Shown here piece by piece: positions 22,697 through 34,176 of a DNA stretch of 64,000 nt (position 1 is the stretch's first letter; each line of letters opens with the position of its first letter). The position numbers and the translations under genes were made by a program. The notes under the pieces were generated by a model. It was not told where the DNA came from. It worked only from the letters and a program-made list of their open reading frames with translations, and searched no databases. Origin of the DNA: Channallabes apus (lineage: Eukaryota; Chordata; Actinopteri; Siluriformes; Clariidae); the NCBI GenBank assembly GCA_030522415.1, contig CM060124.1, positions 32,910,380 through 32,974,379 on the forward strand. The letters run 5' to 3'.

Positions 22697-23197
22697 AAAA
22701 AAACCTAGGATATGGCAAGATTCAAGGATCAATGTGTGTCTCTCTCTGAGTCAGTGTGTGTAGTGTATGTGAAGGCAATCTAACTGCCTGCACTTTCAGC
22801 TGTCCCTTATATACCCTTGGGGGCAGGACAAAATTTAAACTGGCCATTAGGAGCTTGGTAAACATAAAATTTAAAAAGAAACAGCTCCAAGCCAATCAGA
22901 AAAATAAGTGCTCCTTCTCTCTTGTTCTCCAGTTTAACTTTATGTAATTTTGGTATTTATTTTAAAATTATATGGATTTTTAAGGGTATTAATTTATATA
23001 TATATTATATATTTGTATATTTTTAAATTTTTTATCTTCAATTTTTTTTGAAGATTTTTTAAGGTCCTTTATACAGGAAAATATGAAATATATGGGAGAA
23101 TATACATCAAAATATGTTGAAATATTCAAGTATATATGTGAAGATTGAAAATAAATATTGAATATACTCATGTCCAGTAGATATGTATTTGTATATA
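22697..23197. other. AT-rich spacer, nothing recognised
   Basis: I see no gene or repeat of known type; short TATAT-rich stretches near 22995-23030. Confidence 0.6.
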
Positions 23198-24818
23198 CAG
23201 TGGTGTGAAAAACTATTTGCCCCCCTCCTGATTTCTTATTCTTTTGCATGTTTGTCACACAAAATGTTTCTGATCATCAAACACATTTAACTATTAGTCA
23301 AAGATAACACAAGTAAACACAAAATGCAGTTTTTAAATGAGGGGTTTTATTATTTAGGGAGAAAAAAAATCCAAACCTACATGGCCCTGTGTGAAAAAGT
23401 AATTGCCCCCTGAACCTAATAACTGGTTGGGCCACCCTTAGCAGCAATAACTGCAATCAAGCGTTTGCGATAACTTGCAACGAGTCTTTTACAGCGCTCT
23501 GGAGGAATTTTGGCCCACTCATCTTTGCAGAATTGTTGTAATTCAGCTTTATTTGAGGGTTTTCTAGCATGAACCGCCTTTTTAAGGTCATGCCACAACA
23601 TCTCAATAGGATTCAGGTCAGGACTTTGACTAGGCCACTCCAAAGTCTTCATTTTGTTTTTCTTCAGCCATTCAGAGGTGGATTTGCTGGTGTGTTTTGG
23701 GTCATTGTCCTGCTGCAGCACCCAAGATCGCTTCAGCTTGAGTTGACGAACAGATGGCCGGACATTCTCCTTCAGGATTTTTTGGTAGACAGTAGAATTC
23801 ATGGTTCCATCTATCACAGCAAGCCTTCCAGGTCCTGAAGCAGCAAAACAACCCCAGACCATCACACTACCACCACCATATTTTACTGTTGGTATGATGT
23901 TCTTTTTCTGAAATGCTGTGTTACTTTTACTCCAGATGTAACGGGACACGCACCTTCCAAAAAGTTCAACTTTTGTCTCGTCGGTCCACAAGGTATTTTC
24001 CCAAAAGTCTTGGCAATCATTGAGATGTTTTTTTAGCAAAATTGAGATGAGCCTTAATGTTCTTTTTGCTTAAAAGTGGTTTGCGCCTTGGAAATCTGCC
24101 ATGCAGGCCGTTTTTGCCCAGTCTCTTTCTTATGGTGGAGTCGTGAACACTGACCTTAATTGAGGCAAGTGAGGCCTGCAGTTCTTTAGATGTTGTCCTG
24201 GGGTCTTTTGTGGCCTCTCGGATGAGTCGTCTCTGCGCTCTTGGGGTAATTTTGGTCGGCCGGCCACTCCTGGGAAGGTTCACCACTGTTCCATGTTTTT
24301 GCCATTTGTGGATAATGGCTCTCACTGTGGTTCGCTGGAGTCCCAAAGCTTTAGAAATGGCTTTATAACCTTTACCAGACTGATAGATCTCAATTACTTT
24401 TGTTCTCATTTGTTCCTGAATTTCTTTGGATCTTGACATGATGTCTAGCTTTTGAGGTGCTTTTGGTCTACTTCTCTGTGTCAGGTAGCTCCTATTTAAG
24501 TGATTTCTTGATTGAAACAGGTGTGGCAGTAATCAGGCCTGTGGGTGACTACAGAAATTGAACTCAGGTGTGATAAACCACAGTTAAGTTATTTTTTAAC
24601 AAGGGGGGCAATCACTTTTTCACACAGGGCCATGTAGATTTGGAGGTTTTTTTCTCCCTTAATAACGTAAACCTTCATTTAAAAACTGCATTTTGTGTTC
24701 AATTATGTTATCTTTGACTAATAGTTAACGGTTTTTGATGAGCAGAAACATTTAAGTGTGACAAACATGCAAAAGAATAAGAAATCAGGAAGGGGGCAAA
24801 TAGTTTTTCACACCACTG
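23198..24818 (-). mobile_element. Tc1/mariner transposon, nearly intact (family A)
   Basis: A 1621-bp element with terminal inverted repeats of at least 60 bp (CAGTGGTGTGAAAAACTATT ... at both ends) and TA target duplications (23196-23197 and 24819-24820). The length is typical of vertebrate Tc1 elements. It holds one transposase gene on the minus strand, broken by a single frameshift. The ITRs still match well, so the element should be recognisable in trans by a related transposase. Confidence 0.93.
23416..24439 (-). pseudogene. Tc1 transposase with one frameshift
   Basis: The N-terminus (from ATG at 24439) has two helix-turn-helix regions (KGYKAISKALGLQRTTVRAI and TSKELQASL ... VHDSTIRKRL) with the GRPTKITP-type AT-hook/GRPR segment between. 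The catalytic half has WTDETKVELFG, QQDNDPKHTSK and WPSQSPDLNPIEMLW, that is, all three DDE residues with the Tc1 D34E spacing. The frame breaks at a seven-base T run (24028-24034 on the plus strand): one extra base shifts NFAKKHLND to NFAKKTSQ-stop. Otherwise about 340 residues, the normal family length. The homopolymer could also be a sequencing error. Confidence 0.9.
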
Positions 24819-24999
24819 TAATGTCTATAAATATATATAATATTTTCTGCTTCATTGTATCCCTTTGTTGGAGTGGTTGTAGTAGTCCATTTCTAATAAA
24901 TGTATATAATAGATATAGTTACAGTAGGTTCTTCGAACGGATTTTATGGGTAATTGAGCCAAATGCAGGCATGAGGCATGGGCGGGTTAGGGTTGAGGT

Positions 25000-25260
25000 T
25001 TGAGTTAGCCGTTAGGAGTTATGGGTAAGTTTTAGGGGTTAAGTTTAAGGGTTTAGGGAGGGTAGGGGTCAGAGGTTAAGGGGTTTAGGAAGGGTAGGGG
25101 TCAGAGGTTAAGGGGTTTAGGAAGGGTAGGGGTCAGATGTTAAGGGGTTTAGGGAGGCAAGGGCTAAGGGTCAGAGGTTAAGGTTAGAGGTTTAGGGAAG
25201 AAGAGGTTAGAAGGTGGGGTAAAAGAGGTTAGGGTAAGGGAAAGAGGTTGGTTAACGCGC
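25000..25260. repeat. Degenerate telomere-like minisatellite
   Basis: G/T-rich strand with many GGGTTAG, GGGTTTAG and GGTTAAGG variants; an about 33-bp unit (AGGGTAGGGGTCAGAGGTTA...) repeats about three times near 25055-25160. It directly adjoins the 3' end of a PLE fragment (25305), on the side expected from the other PLE copies. Confidence 0.75.
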
Positions 25261-25304
25261 TAACTTGTGTGCACAGGCCATCAATGCCGCCGGCTCTACC
25301 CGGT

Positions 25305-25440
25305 TCACTTCTCATTAAGGCCTAGCGGGTGTGTGGCGCCCAATTTCTGTATCCAGATTTTCTCTGCTCTCTTTCTTTGTAGGATGGACCATTGCGTGTT
25401 GGCTTGTAGGACAGCTGGGGAACAATAGTCTGCTTGAGGG
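25305..25440 (-). pseudogene. PLE GIY-YIG endonuclease C-terminus (PLE-C fragment)
   Basis: The minus-strand frame ends RKRAEKIWIQKLGATHPLGLNEK-stop, matching the C-terminal end of the PLE-B protein (RKQVERTWIDNL ... HPWGLNEQ) and PLE-1 (RKEKVWINRLKVWVPMGLNE). Only the last 30-45 residues remain. The telomere-like repeats at 25000-25260 lie on its 3' side. Confidence 0.7.
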
Positions 25441-25940
25441 GGGGAAGAGGGCGAAAAGAAGGGGAAGAAGGGGGAAAAGGGAAAAAGGAGAAAAAATGAA
25501 GAGAAAAAAGAAAAATTGAGGAAAAAATGAAGTGAAATGAGAGTTATTACCATCTTTGATGTTTCCCTCTAGTTGTAGACTGCTAATGTGATTGTAATTT
25601 TAAGATTTGCATAAAAAATGACAATTTTTATGCATTCGGCAGGGGGAGGTTGTGGATCCAAAGGTCCCAGGTTCGATTCCCGCATATGACGTTTTTTTTT
25701 TAAACATAAAAATCTGACAAGTGTCACAAAAATGTAATTAATCGTAACATGAGGTTAGATTCTTGTAAAAGTATTAGAGATTGTTGTTAAATGCTTCATG
25801 TGTCACACAAAAAGTAAATTTGTATTAAAATTAATAATTAATAGAATCAACATGAAAAGCAATGCAACAGTGTATTTGCCTTCTCTACATGACTGTGTCC
25901 TGCTGGAATGAAGGCAAATTCATTACAAATGAAATATTAA
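25441..25940. other. Purine-rich tract and AT-rich spacer
   Basis: A G/A-rich simple tract (25437-25530), then AT-rich DNA. At about 25655-25685 there is a tRNA B-box-like GGTTCGATTCC, without a recognisable tRNA. Confidence 0.5.
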
Positions 25941-28352
25941 ACCAATTATTAAACCAATAATTAAGAAACCTGACCTCGACCCCTGTCAGCTGTCCAATTA
26001 CAGGCCAATATCAAACCTCCCCTTTATCTCTAAGATTCTGGAAAAGATAGTAGCGGAGCAGCTATGCTCATATCTACATAGAAATGGCATACATGAACTG
26101 TATCAGTCAGGATTTAGGCCTCATCACAGCACAGAAACAGCACTCGTTAAAGTAGTAAATGACCTCCTATTGGCCTCTGATCAGGGTTGTGTAACTATGC
26201 TTGTATTACTCGACCTCAGTGCAGCTTTTGACACTATTGATCATGCTATTCTTCTTCACAGATTAGAAAATTTAGTAGGAATTAAGGGTACAACCCTCTC
26301 CTGGCTCAGATCCTATTTGACCGATCGTTATCAGTATGTAGACTTAAATGGTGATTATTCTGCATGTTCTCTAGTGGAGTTTGGCGTTCCGCAGGGTTCA
26401 GTTTTAGGCCCACTGCTTTTTTCCCTTTACATGCTTCCTCTGGGCAACATAATCCGTAAGCATGGTATTAGTTTTCATTGTTATGCTGACGACACACAGT
26501 TATATGTCTCAACAAAACCTGATGAGAAAAACCATCTTACTAAAGTTGAGCAATGTGTTCAGGACATAAGAAATTGGATGCTAATTAACTTCCTTCTGCT
26601 TAATCCGGATAAGACAGAAGTTCTAGTCATAGGACCGCATACAGCTAGAAGTAAAATCTTAGATCACACCGTAACTTTAGATGGCCTTTCTGTTCCGTCA
26701 AGTGCAACAGTAAAAGACCTCGGCGTGATTATAGATTCCAGCCTTTCATTTGAAGCTCATGTAGATAATATCACCAGGATAGCATTCTTTCACCTTAGAA
26801 ATATCGCCAAAATAAGAAATATATTGTCGCTAAATGATGCAGAAAAACTAGTTCATGCTTTTATCACTTCTAGGTTGGACTATTGTAATGCCTTACTGTC
26901 TGGTTGTTCAGTTAGGTGCATAAACAAGCTTCAGCTAGTCCAAAATGCAGCAGCGAGAGTCCTCACTAGAACCAGAAGATATGAGCACATCACCCCTATC
27001 CTATCTTCACTGCATTGGCTCCCTGTGAAATTTCGCATTGATTTTAAAATACTACTCTTGACATATAAGGCATTAAATGGTCTCGCGCCGCAGTATCTGA
27101 GCGAACTGCTAGTGTCTTACGATCCGCCACGCCTACTTCGGTCAAAGGATGCAGGCTGCTTATCAGTACCGCGTATTATGAAAACTACAGCTGGGGGCAG
27201 AGCTTTTTCTTACAAAGCCCCAAAATTATGGAATAGTCTTCCAAATAGTGTTCGGGACTCAGACACAGTCTCAGTGTTTAAGTCTAGGCTAAAAACCTAT
27301 TTATTTAGCCAAGCATTTTTATAAATAGATTTGCCATAAGGTAAAGGAGCAGATCTGGGGGACTCATGGACGTAGAGTATTATGGTGAACTGGTATGTTT
27401 TAGATGCTGTCTTCCTCAGTCTCATTTGATCACTCAGGTTTGTTGACGGTGAGGTGATTGTTTGCTTTACATCTCAGGGAGCCCTCATGTTTGTGTTTCC
27501 TTCTGGCTCTCCCTTTTAGTTATGCTGTCATAGTTAGTCCTGCCGGAGTCCCTGCTTGCACTCTACAGTAAATATACATTCACATTAGACATTGTGACTG
27601 TGACCATACCTAATTGCAATCTCTCCTCCTCTTCTCTTCCTCCCCCTCTTTCTCTTTCCTCTCTCCCCCTGTCTCCCCCTTTCACTCTTTCTCTCTCTCT
27701 CTCTGTCGAGCTACACATGTGGTTCCTGAGCTGCCAGTGATCCAGACTCCCACTGCCCTCCGGACCTGTCTGATCCATCCTGGTGCCCGGTTTCTGGTTG
27801 GAGGTCTCATCGCATGGATGCCCCGTGTGTCTCTTTAGGATGCGTCTGGTGTCTGGGGATGATTCTCTATACTTAGAAGATGGTTCTGGCCTCGACTGGT
27901 GTTGTCTGCTGTTTCTCTGAGGACTTGACAATTCGATAGTTCAGGACTGGAACTTTCTACAAGTCTATCTGAGTCTCGAATAACTACTGGACTCCATTTT
28001 ACATCAAGTATTATAACATCAATTAACATCAACTATTATAGCTGAACCTAACACTTAACACTGTATAAATGCAGATCATTTCCTGCTATCTGTTTCACCC
28101 AGATGAGGATGGGTTCCCTGTCGAGTCTGGTTCCTCTCAAGGTTTCTTCCTATTACCGTCTCAGGGAGTTTTTCCTTGCCACTGTCGCCCTCGGGCTTGC
28201 TCGCCAGGGAATATCTGAACATTTTGATTCATACATATTCACATTCCATACAAACGTAAATAATTCTTTTGATTGTGTAAAGCTGTTTTGAGACAATGTC
28301 AATTGTTAAAAGCGCTATACAAATAAAACTGAATTGAATTGAATTGAAATAT
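25940..28352 (+). mobile_element. L2-clade LINE, copy B1 (5' truncated)
   Basis: A second L2 family, related to but distinct from L2-A. It is truncated upstream of the RT palm and keeps the C-terminal ORF2, a roughly 1-kb 3' region with a long pyrimidine tract (27620-27710), and the tail AAAGCGCTATACAAATAAA plus TTGAA repeats ending near 28350. A second copy is at 38588-41671 on the minus strand. Confidence 0.9.
25967..27324 (+). pseudogene. L2-B ORF2 C-terminal fragment: reverse transcriptase
   Basis: An open frame from KKPDLDP through [17 protein letters not shown] (RT block 1-2), AAFDTIDH (motif A), [17 protein letters not shown] (motif B) and [10 protein letters not shown] (catalytic box, about 26482-26493) to the C-terminal domain ending at 27324. 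The endonuclease domain and ORF1 are absent by 5' truncation. No stop interrupts the remaining 450 codons, indicating a fairly young insertion, but it has no start and cannot move autonomously. Confidence 0.88.
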
Positions 28353-28484
28353 TAATCTGGTGATGTACTTTAAAGAGAATCATATTCTGTTATTTTTTCA
28401 TTTTTAGTCTATAAAAAAAGCCAAACTCTAATTGACTCCTGTTTGTACAGATATTTGTGATAGAAATAAATCATAAAGTTTCTT

Positions 28485-29202
28485 TAAAAATATAATGCAA
28501 GTTTTATTAGCAAATTATGGTATCATTATACAGTTATATATTGCACTCACTCATTATCTCTCCACCTTCTTCCAGTTCTTTAAAAATTATCTCAAATTAA
28601 ATGCTAGGAGGAAATACATACAAAGAAAAACTTAAAAATGACTGTCTTTCTGGTAAAATCGGTGATAAAACAACAATAAAAAAAGAACAGAAGAAGTGTA
28701 TCTATGTACTGTATATAGAGATCAAATCTGCAACTTAGACACTATTTACACACCACCAATTAAATCACATGTTTTCACAAATTATTAGTCTATTTTTTTT
28801 ATCAGCCCTTTAATCATTGTCCATTTTGTCAATGCATAATGAATTTGTGTGTTGAGGGCTCTTATAGATGTCACAGAGTCTGATAAAGATGGCCTCTGTT
28901 AGGCGACAAGAGTCTGTCCACTGGCCAGGTGATCCGGTGGAGCCTAAGACACAAGACACGACAAGCCATAGTCCCCACACCTGGTGTAAATTCACCCTTT
29001 GTTTTGGGATGCCTGAGCCGTCCAGTGCTCAGCCGCACATGATGCCGAGCAGAGGATGCCTCACGCTGCTTGTCATATGGCAGAAAGTTTTGACAGAGAG
29101 CTACGATGGTGCAGACCTGCTGGTTGCTGAGTGTTAACCCAGTTTCAGTCCTTGTCCAGACGGTCCACTCTGTCCATCCGTGTGACAGTGCTTATCCACA
29201 GC
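28485..29202 (-). other. Candidate terminal exon (exon 4) of spliced minus-strand transcript
   Basis: Follows the acceptor ATATTTACCAG (minus strand) at 29203-29204. An AATAAA signal is at 28503-28508 on the minus strand. The longest open stretch (about 28810-28995) lacks an ATG and resembles nothing I know. The 3' end is inferred from the signal. It is either a non-coding RNA or a decayed gene. Confidence 0.35.
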
Positions 29203-29290
29203 CTGGTAAATATAGCACATACAATAAAAATCAATAACTATACAACCACAAGCAAGAAAACAATACGCATGACAATCTACAAACTCTCAC

Positions 29291-29551
29291 CTAAAGACCT
29301 AGCAGCTGTTGCTCAGGTGCTGGGGGGTATCACCCTGGTGGTCCTGGGGGATCAGCAGTCATGGCAGTTGACACAGTGGCTTACAGTTTGGTGGAGAAAC
29401 GTTAAGGAGGTAGTGGCAGTTTCTGACACAGAAGATGGAGAAAGTGACAGAGGAGAAACTGTCTGAATATACGACTACGAGAAGGTGACAATGTCCTTCT
29501 TGCCATGGCATTTGTTTCAGCTCTGGACAGTGCAGGAGAGCTGGGGAGGAA
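29291..29551 (-). other. Candidate exon 3
   Basis: 261 bp between TTACTTTCTCAG and GTGAGAG on the minus strand. It contains a short ATG frame (about 34 codons, MARRTLSPSRSR...) that I do not recognise. Confidence 0.4.
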
Positions 29552-29648
29552 CTGAGAAAGTAAGAAAGCAGTAAGAAAGGACAGAAAGTTTATAAGAATA
29601 GACATATTTTAAAATCAAATTTAAGCTGTGAAATTATACTAACATTAC

Positions 29649-29725
29649 CTTGCTTGCATGCATCAGAGTCTTAAGTTTGGCTTTAAAGCAGAGCCATGAG
29701 CCCCTCCGAACCGTGGCTTTGTGAT
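29649..29725 (-). other. Candidate exon 2
   Basis: 77 bp between TTTTTTTGGTTGCAG and GTAATGTT on the minus strand, with strong acceptor and good donor. Confidence 0.4.
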
Positions 29726-30649
29726 CTGCAACCAAAAAAAAGGATGCTTAAGTGATGTCTTTATTTTAAATAATTAAATCACACACACACCTCTATTACA
29801 TAATCAATCATAATCAATATTTACATTTCTTAATCTGTAAAATTGTTTAATGGCAAACGATAAGAATGCATTTCCTTTAAACATGGATTACCTTTGGATG
29901 GATGGATGGACGGATTTTATATCAGTGTATAATACAGGAGGATGGCGATATCTGTAATACACAGTTAGATTCAGTTCAGTCATATTACCTGTATTAGAGT
30001 CTAAACTTACTCAAGGTGGATTTGTGCCACAACAGATGCACTAAATGACTCAAGTTATAACAAAAACCTCATTCATATTGTGATTTAAATCTGTATGAGG
30101 ATATAATCTACTGGTCTACTAACATTACGGTGTTACTGTAGTCCGGCTACAGTTACAGTTGATTATTCATTGTTTTGTCGAGTGCACAGTGATTCATTTT
30201 AAATCATCAGATTATAATCTCATATTAGTTAAATATGCACCACATGTCCGTTATAACGCTGTTATGCCGTGTGTGTGTGTGTGTGTGTTACATATTTGAA
30301 TGCCGATATTTTAGCAGCCTGCACTTAGTTTGTACATGTACAAGGGAAACGTGTGTTCACGTGTATTTTACACGCAATGGTTTTGTTAATCTTCTGATCA
30401 TAAGCGGGGCTGAACTCCCCCAGGACTAACATCACCGCGACCACTGTGTGTTAATAAATACAGAAAAGGTGTCATTACTGGAAAACACTCAAATACACCG
30501 CTAATCTATAACTGTTAAACTTAGTGGAGGCATGTCTCTTTAGGAAACGTTAATGTTAATACAGCATCGGCAAATTTACAATAACGTTATATAACACAAA
30601 CCGCTTAAATAAAGTCTATTTATCTCTGAAATCAATACTTGATACTTAC

Positions 30650-31110
30650 CGTGTTATGTTGAAAGAATATTCATATTCCGAACCGTTTAAAAGTTTGACT
30701 AAGTTGCATCCGCACTGGAGGCGGGACCAAGGCCGATATTTTGGAAACGGAGGAAGCTGATTGGCTTTGAATTTTGGAAACGGAGGAAGCTGATTGGCTT
30801 TGAATGTTTGAGGAAGCCGAAGGCGGGACCAAGGCCGATATTTTGGAAACGGAGGAAGCTGATTGGCTTTGAATTTTGGAAACGGAGGAAGCTGATTGGC
30901 TTTGAATTTTGCAAACGGAGTGTGAATTTTGGAAACGCAAGGACGTGATTCGACAGAGAGACACGACGCGGATTGATCGAGCTGAATTTTGGAAGGAAGG
31001 AGAGGTGATTGGCTGTGAATTATGGAGAATATTGGAAAAGGGCAAAGATGATTGGCTTTGAATTTTGGAAGGCGAGAGACGTGATTTGCCGAAAGAAGCA
31101 GCCGCACGGC
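30650..31110 (-). other. Candidate exon 1 with upstream/overlapping CCAAT repeats
   Basis: The donor ACACG/GTAAGTAT lies at 30641-30650 on the minus strand. The 5' end is not known; it would fall in or after the CCAAT-rich minisatellite. 29726-30649, the presumed first intron, shows no other feature except a short GT microsatellite (30270-30288) and a GATG run near 29890. Confidence 0.35.
30735..31085. repeat. 33-bp minisatellite carrying CCAAT boxes
   Basis: Units like TTGGAAACGGAGGAAGCTGA followed by TTGGCTTTGAA repeat at least six times with drift, including a longer duplicated block containing GGCGGGACCAAGGCCGATAT. Each unit contains TGATTGG, the inverted CCAAT core bound by NF-Y. The Pro/Lys/Phe repeats in the overlapping frames are translation artefacts. 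Confidence 0.8.
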
Positions 31111-31163
31111 GTCCAGGTAGCGCTCTAACGCAGTAGCCCCGGGTTCGATTCCCCCTCAAGGCA
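31100..31163 (+). other. tRNA-like 3' half
   Basis: Contains GGGTTCGATTCC (B box) with a flanking CCCC/GGGG-like T stem and ends CTCAAGGCA, like an acceptor 3' strand. A matching 5' half is not convincing. 31164-31540 holds CA repeats (31263-31345) and no gene. Confidence 0.35.
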
Positions 31164-31544
31164 CAGGCTTTTTGCACTACATATTTATAAAGTTTTTCTA
31201 AAAGTTCGTTTAGTAACGAGGCGAGTGCGCTATGCTTCGGTAAGCTTTTTTGACATAAGGAGAGACTCACACACAGACACACACGCACACAATGCTTCGC
31301 GTGTATGATGTCCTATTGCCGGCATCTATATGACAGTCAGACACACACACACACGTTGTCTGTCAGAAAGGTCTCTGTTTATTAACAGCAAAAGATCGGT
31401 ATAAATATGTTTGACTAAACGCCTGTGCTATAGACATATGTTACTACAAATTAACATGTCCTGGTGAGATCCCGAAAAAAACAATGCTTCGCGTGTATAA
31501 GGTCGCGGGTTGAATAGCCGGCATTTCCAAGCGGCAGCCATTAA

Positions 31545-31616
31545 TCCTCCGTGGTCTAGTGGTTAGGATACGGCGCTCTCAGCGCAGCAACTCGAGTTCG
31601 ATTCCCGGTCTGGGAA
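31545..31616 (+). tRNA. tRNA-Glu(CTC)-like sequence, decayed
   Basis: 72 nt with the Glu-type D arm (GTCTAGTGGTTAGGAT), an anticodon loop CTCTCAG giving CTC, and a T loop TTCGATT. The acceptor stem (TCCTCCG with TCTGGGA) has several mismatches, and the anticodon and T stems have one or more each, so it is probably a pseudogene or the head of a SINE rather than a working tRNA gene. Confidence 0.5.
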
Positions 31617-31687
31617 GTCAAAAAAGTTTTACAACCAGATTCACATGTAAAATTTTATATACATATATAACTATATATATATATAAA

Positions 31688-31735
31688 TATGAGTGCATAA
31701 TAATAATCTTACAAAATATAGGGGATATATATATA

Positions 31736-31786
<51 letters not shown>

Positions 31787-31846
31787 ATATATATATATAT
31801 ATTTATTTCCCCTATATTTTGTAAGATTTTTATTATGCCCTCATTT
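31688..31846. repeat. Palindrome with (AT)n centre
   Basis: Arms of about 37 bp (about 31688-31724 and 31806-31846; ATAATCTTACAAAATATAGGGG and its complement) flank an about 75-bp AT dinucleotide run. It could extrude as a cruciform. Confidence 0.75.
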
Positions 31847-31924
31847 GTACATTGTATATTTGTACAACTATTTTACTAGTTAAATTTATTTTCTTTAGTA
31901 TTTCTTTTTATTGATATTTATTCC

Positions 31925-32037
31925 TTACGTATAAGCTTTTATTTTCTTTTTAAGGTCACTGGCTGTCGTATAAACATTTCACTGCATATCATACTGTGTA
32001 TGACTGTGTATGTGACAAAAAAATTTGAATTTGAATC
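31925..32037 (+). repeat. LINE 3'-tail fragment
   Basis: The tail AAGGTCACTGGCTGTCG ... CACTGCATATCATACTGTG ... TTTGAATTTGAAT matches 8295-8400 in inverse orientation. 32038-32500 contains a GA-rich simple tract (32040-32100) and AT-rich DNA without genes. Confidence 0.65.
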
Positions 32038-32508
32038 AAAGGAGAGGAAGATAAATGGAAGGAGACAGAGAGAGAGGGAGAGAGAGAGAGACAGAGTATG
32101 GGAAGGTGAGCATGAATGAACAGATGCAAGAGAAGACAGGAAGATAAGCAGCAGGGAAGATTTAACACGTTAATATCAGATCTATGAGGAAGAGAGCAAG
32201 AGAGTAGAAATAACTCCTTTATATATAAAATAATTCTAACATCATGTAAAATTATTTTTAACTTTTTTAAATATTTTTAACTGTGGTGTCAAAGCTATAC
32301 CCCACTTGTATTGTGAAGACACGCCCCACAGAACTGGGGGGCGGGTTCAGTAGAGGTCATTAACATTTAAAGGAGCATGTACTGAAACAGGTTGCTGAGA
32401 ACAGAGCTACTTTTTACCAGGTAAAAGTCATGTTTTTTTCACACAACAATTGAGAATTTTTAATTAAAGTATATTACAAACTTTTCATTAGGACCCTAAA
32501 GAATCATA

Positions 32509-32880
32509 TTAACTTATGCACAATTGAGTCTGTATGGCTCCTTTAAGGTTGGCAGAAATGTGAGAATTAAGGATGTTTAATTGTGCCTGCTCCTTTGTCG
32601 GAAGAGTGTCTGAGAAGTTCACTTCTGGAACCCAAACCTGTGCCACAGGGAACTTCTCTTTAGCTGCTCTTAAGGCCGCCTGCATCTGTTTTATGGCCGT
32701 GTCTTTGGCACTCTGTGTGCGGCCGTTGATGCCCAGTGATAAAATTACGTGCTCCACGTCAGTAGAGACAAGGGTTTTATTGATTACGGCCTCTATGTGT
32801 CTGAACGTGGCCCCTGGGTAGCTCTCGACCTGGAGGTCAGAGATCTTAAAAGGTGGAATCCTTGATACAGTGGGAGCCAC
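32509..32880 (-). pseudogene. PLE ORF1 SGNH-domain fragment (PLE-D)
   Basis: The minus-strand frame reads VSRIPPFKISDLQVESYPGA ... LSLGINGRTQ ... ETHIS-like helices, closely following the PLE-B ORF1 hydrolase (SRFPHHSLADVQIDSYPGA ... LSFGINHRGQ). It begins just after the position of the GDSN nucleophile motif and ends before the Asp-x-x-His block, so both catalytic ends are lost. No RT is found nearby. It is a fourth PLE lineage in this window. 32881-33150 shows nothing recognisable. Confidence 0.75.
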
Positions 32881-33149
32881 ACCAAATAGCCGCGACAGTG
32901 TGGCTGAAGTGTGAATGGCGTGTGAATGGCCTTTGCACGCCGTAATCCCCCCTCCCTTTTCTGGCCGAAAGGCGTGTCAAGATTTCACAGTAAACACGCC
33001 CATTCAAGCCCAATTTATTCATTTACCTGTTGCCACCACTAGATGGCGCTTCGTTCTCAAGAACACATTAAAACAAGCCAGCTGCGCTGAGTTGCAATCA
33101 CGTGATTTTAACAACCCGCCTCCACCCCCGCCGAACTGACGCTGCCAAA

Positions 33150-33188
33150 CTACAGAGATGAAGATGGCGGCTTAACGGACTATTCGTG
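33150..33188 (+). promoter_or_regulatory. Candidate first exon end with YY1-type motif
   Basis: AAGATGGCGGC (33161-33171), the YY1 site typical of vertebrate TATA-less starts, is followed 17 bp later by a strong donor GTAAGTG at 33189. It contains only a five-codon ATG frame. Confidence 0.4.
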
Positions 33189-33937
33189 GTAAGTGATGTT
33201 TTATTTTATTTTATTTTATTTTATAAAATGTGTTTGGGGTAGTTTACAGTTTTTTCCCAGTTTAGTTTTTTTATTGGCCGTTTTAAATATCACTGGCAGC
33301 ACCAGCAGCGGTCAGATGTGACTTTAGAGAACTTAATGTTCTGTTTACCAAGTCTGGAGTTAATATTACAGCTTACTGTCAGTGTCACACACTCACAATG
33401 TCACTCCACTTTAACTCAAAAACATGCTCAAGCTTCGACAATACTATTAATGTCCCTATTACAAGAGCTGCACTACCCGATGAAGAGTGTTTGTGTTCTC
33501 TGTAAATACTGAGAGAATCTCACCGCGTGTTGTCTGGATAAATTCAGCGCTTATTTATTCTCTGGTTAAGAGTTAATCTGCAGGTTATTTCTGTGACTGT
33601 AATATAATGTGATGCAGTTGATGAGGGACACAGACTGAGGGGAGCTGTACAGGAGCTAGTAATGCTCATAACCCGGTTTATATTTTATACACTTTCCGCG
33701 GTAGCGCGAGCGCTTAGTTAAAGAGCTGAATAACAACACAGAAGTGTTTATCAGTTAAGGAGGAGGAGGAGGAGGGGGGAGGTGTGTGTGTGTGTGTGAG
33801 GGGCTTCAGTAAGTTATAGTTTGGCTTCAGAGATGAACTAATGCTCATATACGAGTGTTATATCGCTTAACTTATTTGTATGAGAAGCGCATTAAGTAAA
33901 TTCTCGCTTAATTTAATGCAGACGATAATACAGACAG

Positions 33938-34026
33938 TCACTGGTTAACACTAACACTGTTCACTGGTTAACACTAACACTGTTCACTGGTTAACACTAA
34001 CACTGTTCACTGGTTAACATTAGCAC
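33938..34026. repeat. 23-bp tandem repeat
   Basis: About 3.7 copies of TCACTGGTTAACACTAACAC plus TGT, inside the presumed intron 33189-34176. Confidence 0.9.
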
Positions 34027-34176
34027 AGGCAGATTATTTACATTACAGAATCCCCAAAACAGTATTTTACACACTCTGTGGTAAATAGGTTTATTAATAT
34101 ATATTATTTTTATTAGAACTAGATGTTCTGTGAAGTTTATCTGTCTTGACTAAATTCTCCTGTTGTCTTTAAGCAG

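Noticed and set aside
25655..25690. tRNA gene suggested by a B-box-like GGTTCGATTCC
   Set aside because: No D arm, anticodon arm or acceptor stem could be fitted.
30646..31288. Long minus-strand frames with repeated QLPPFPKFKAN-like units
   Set aside because: They follow a 33-bp DNA minisatellite (multiple of three), so openness is expected without coding function.
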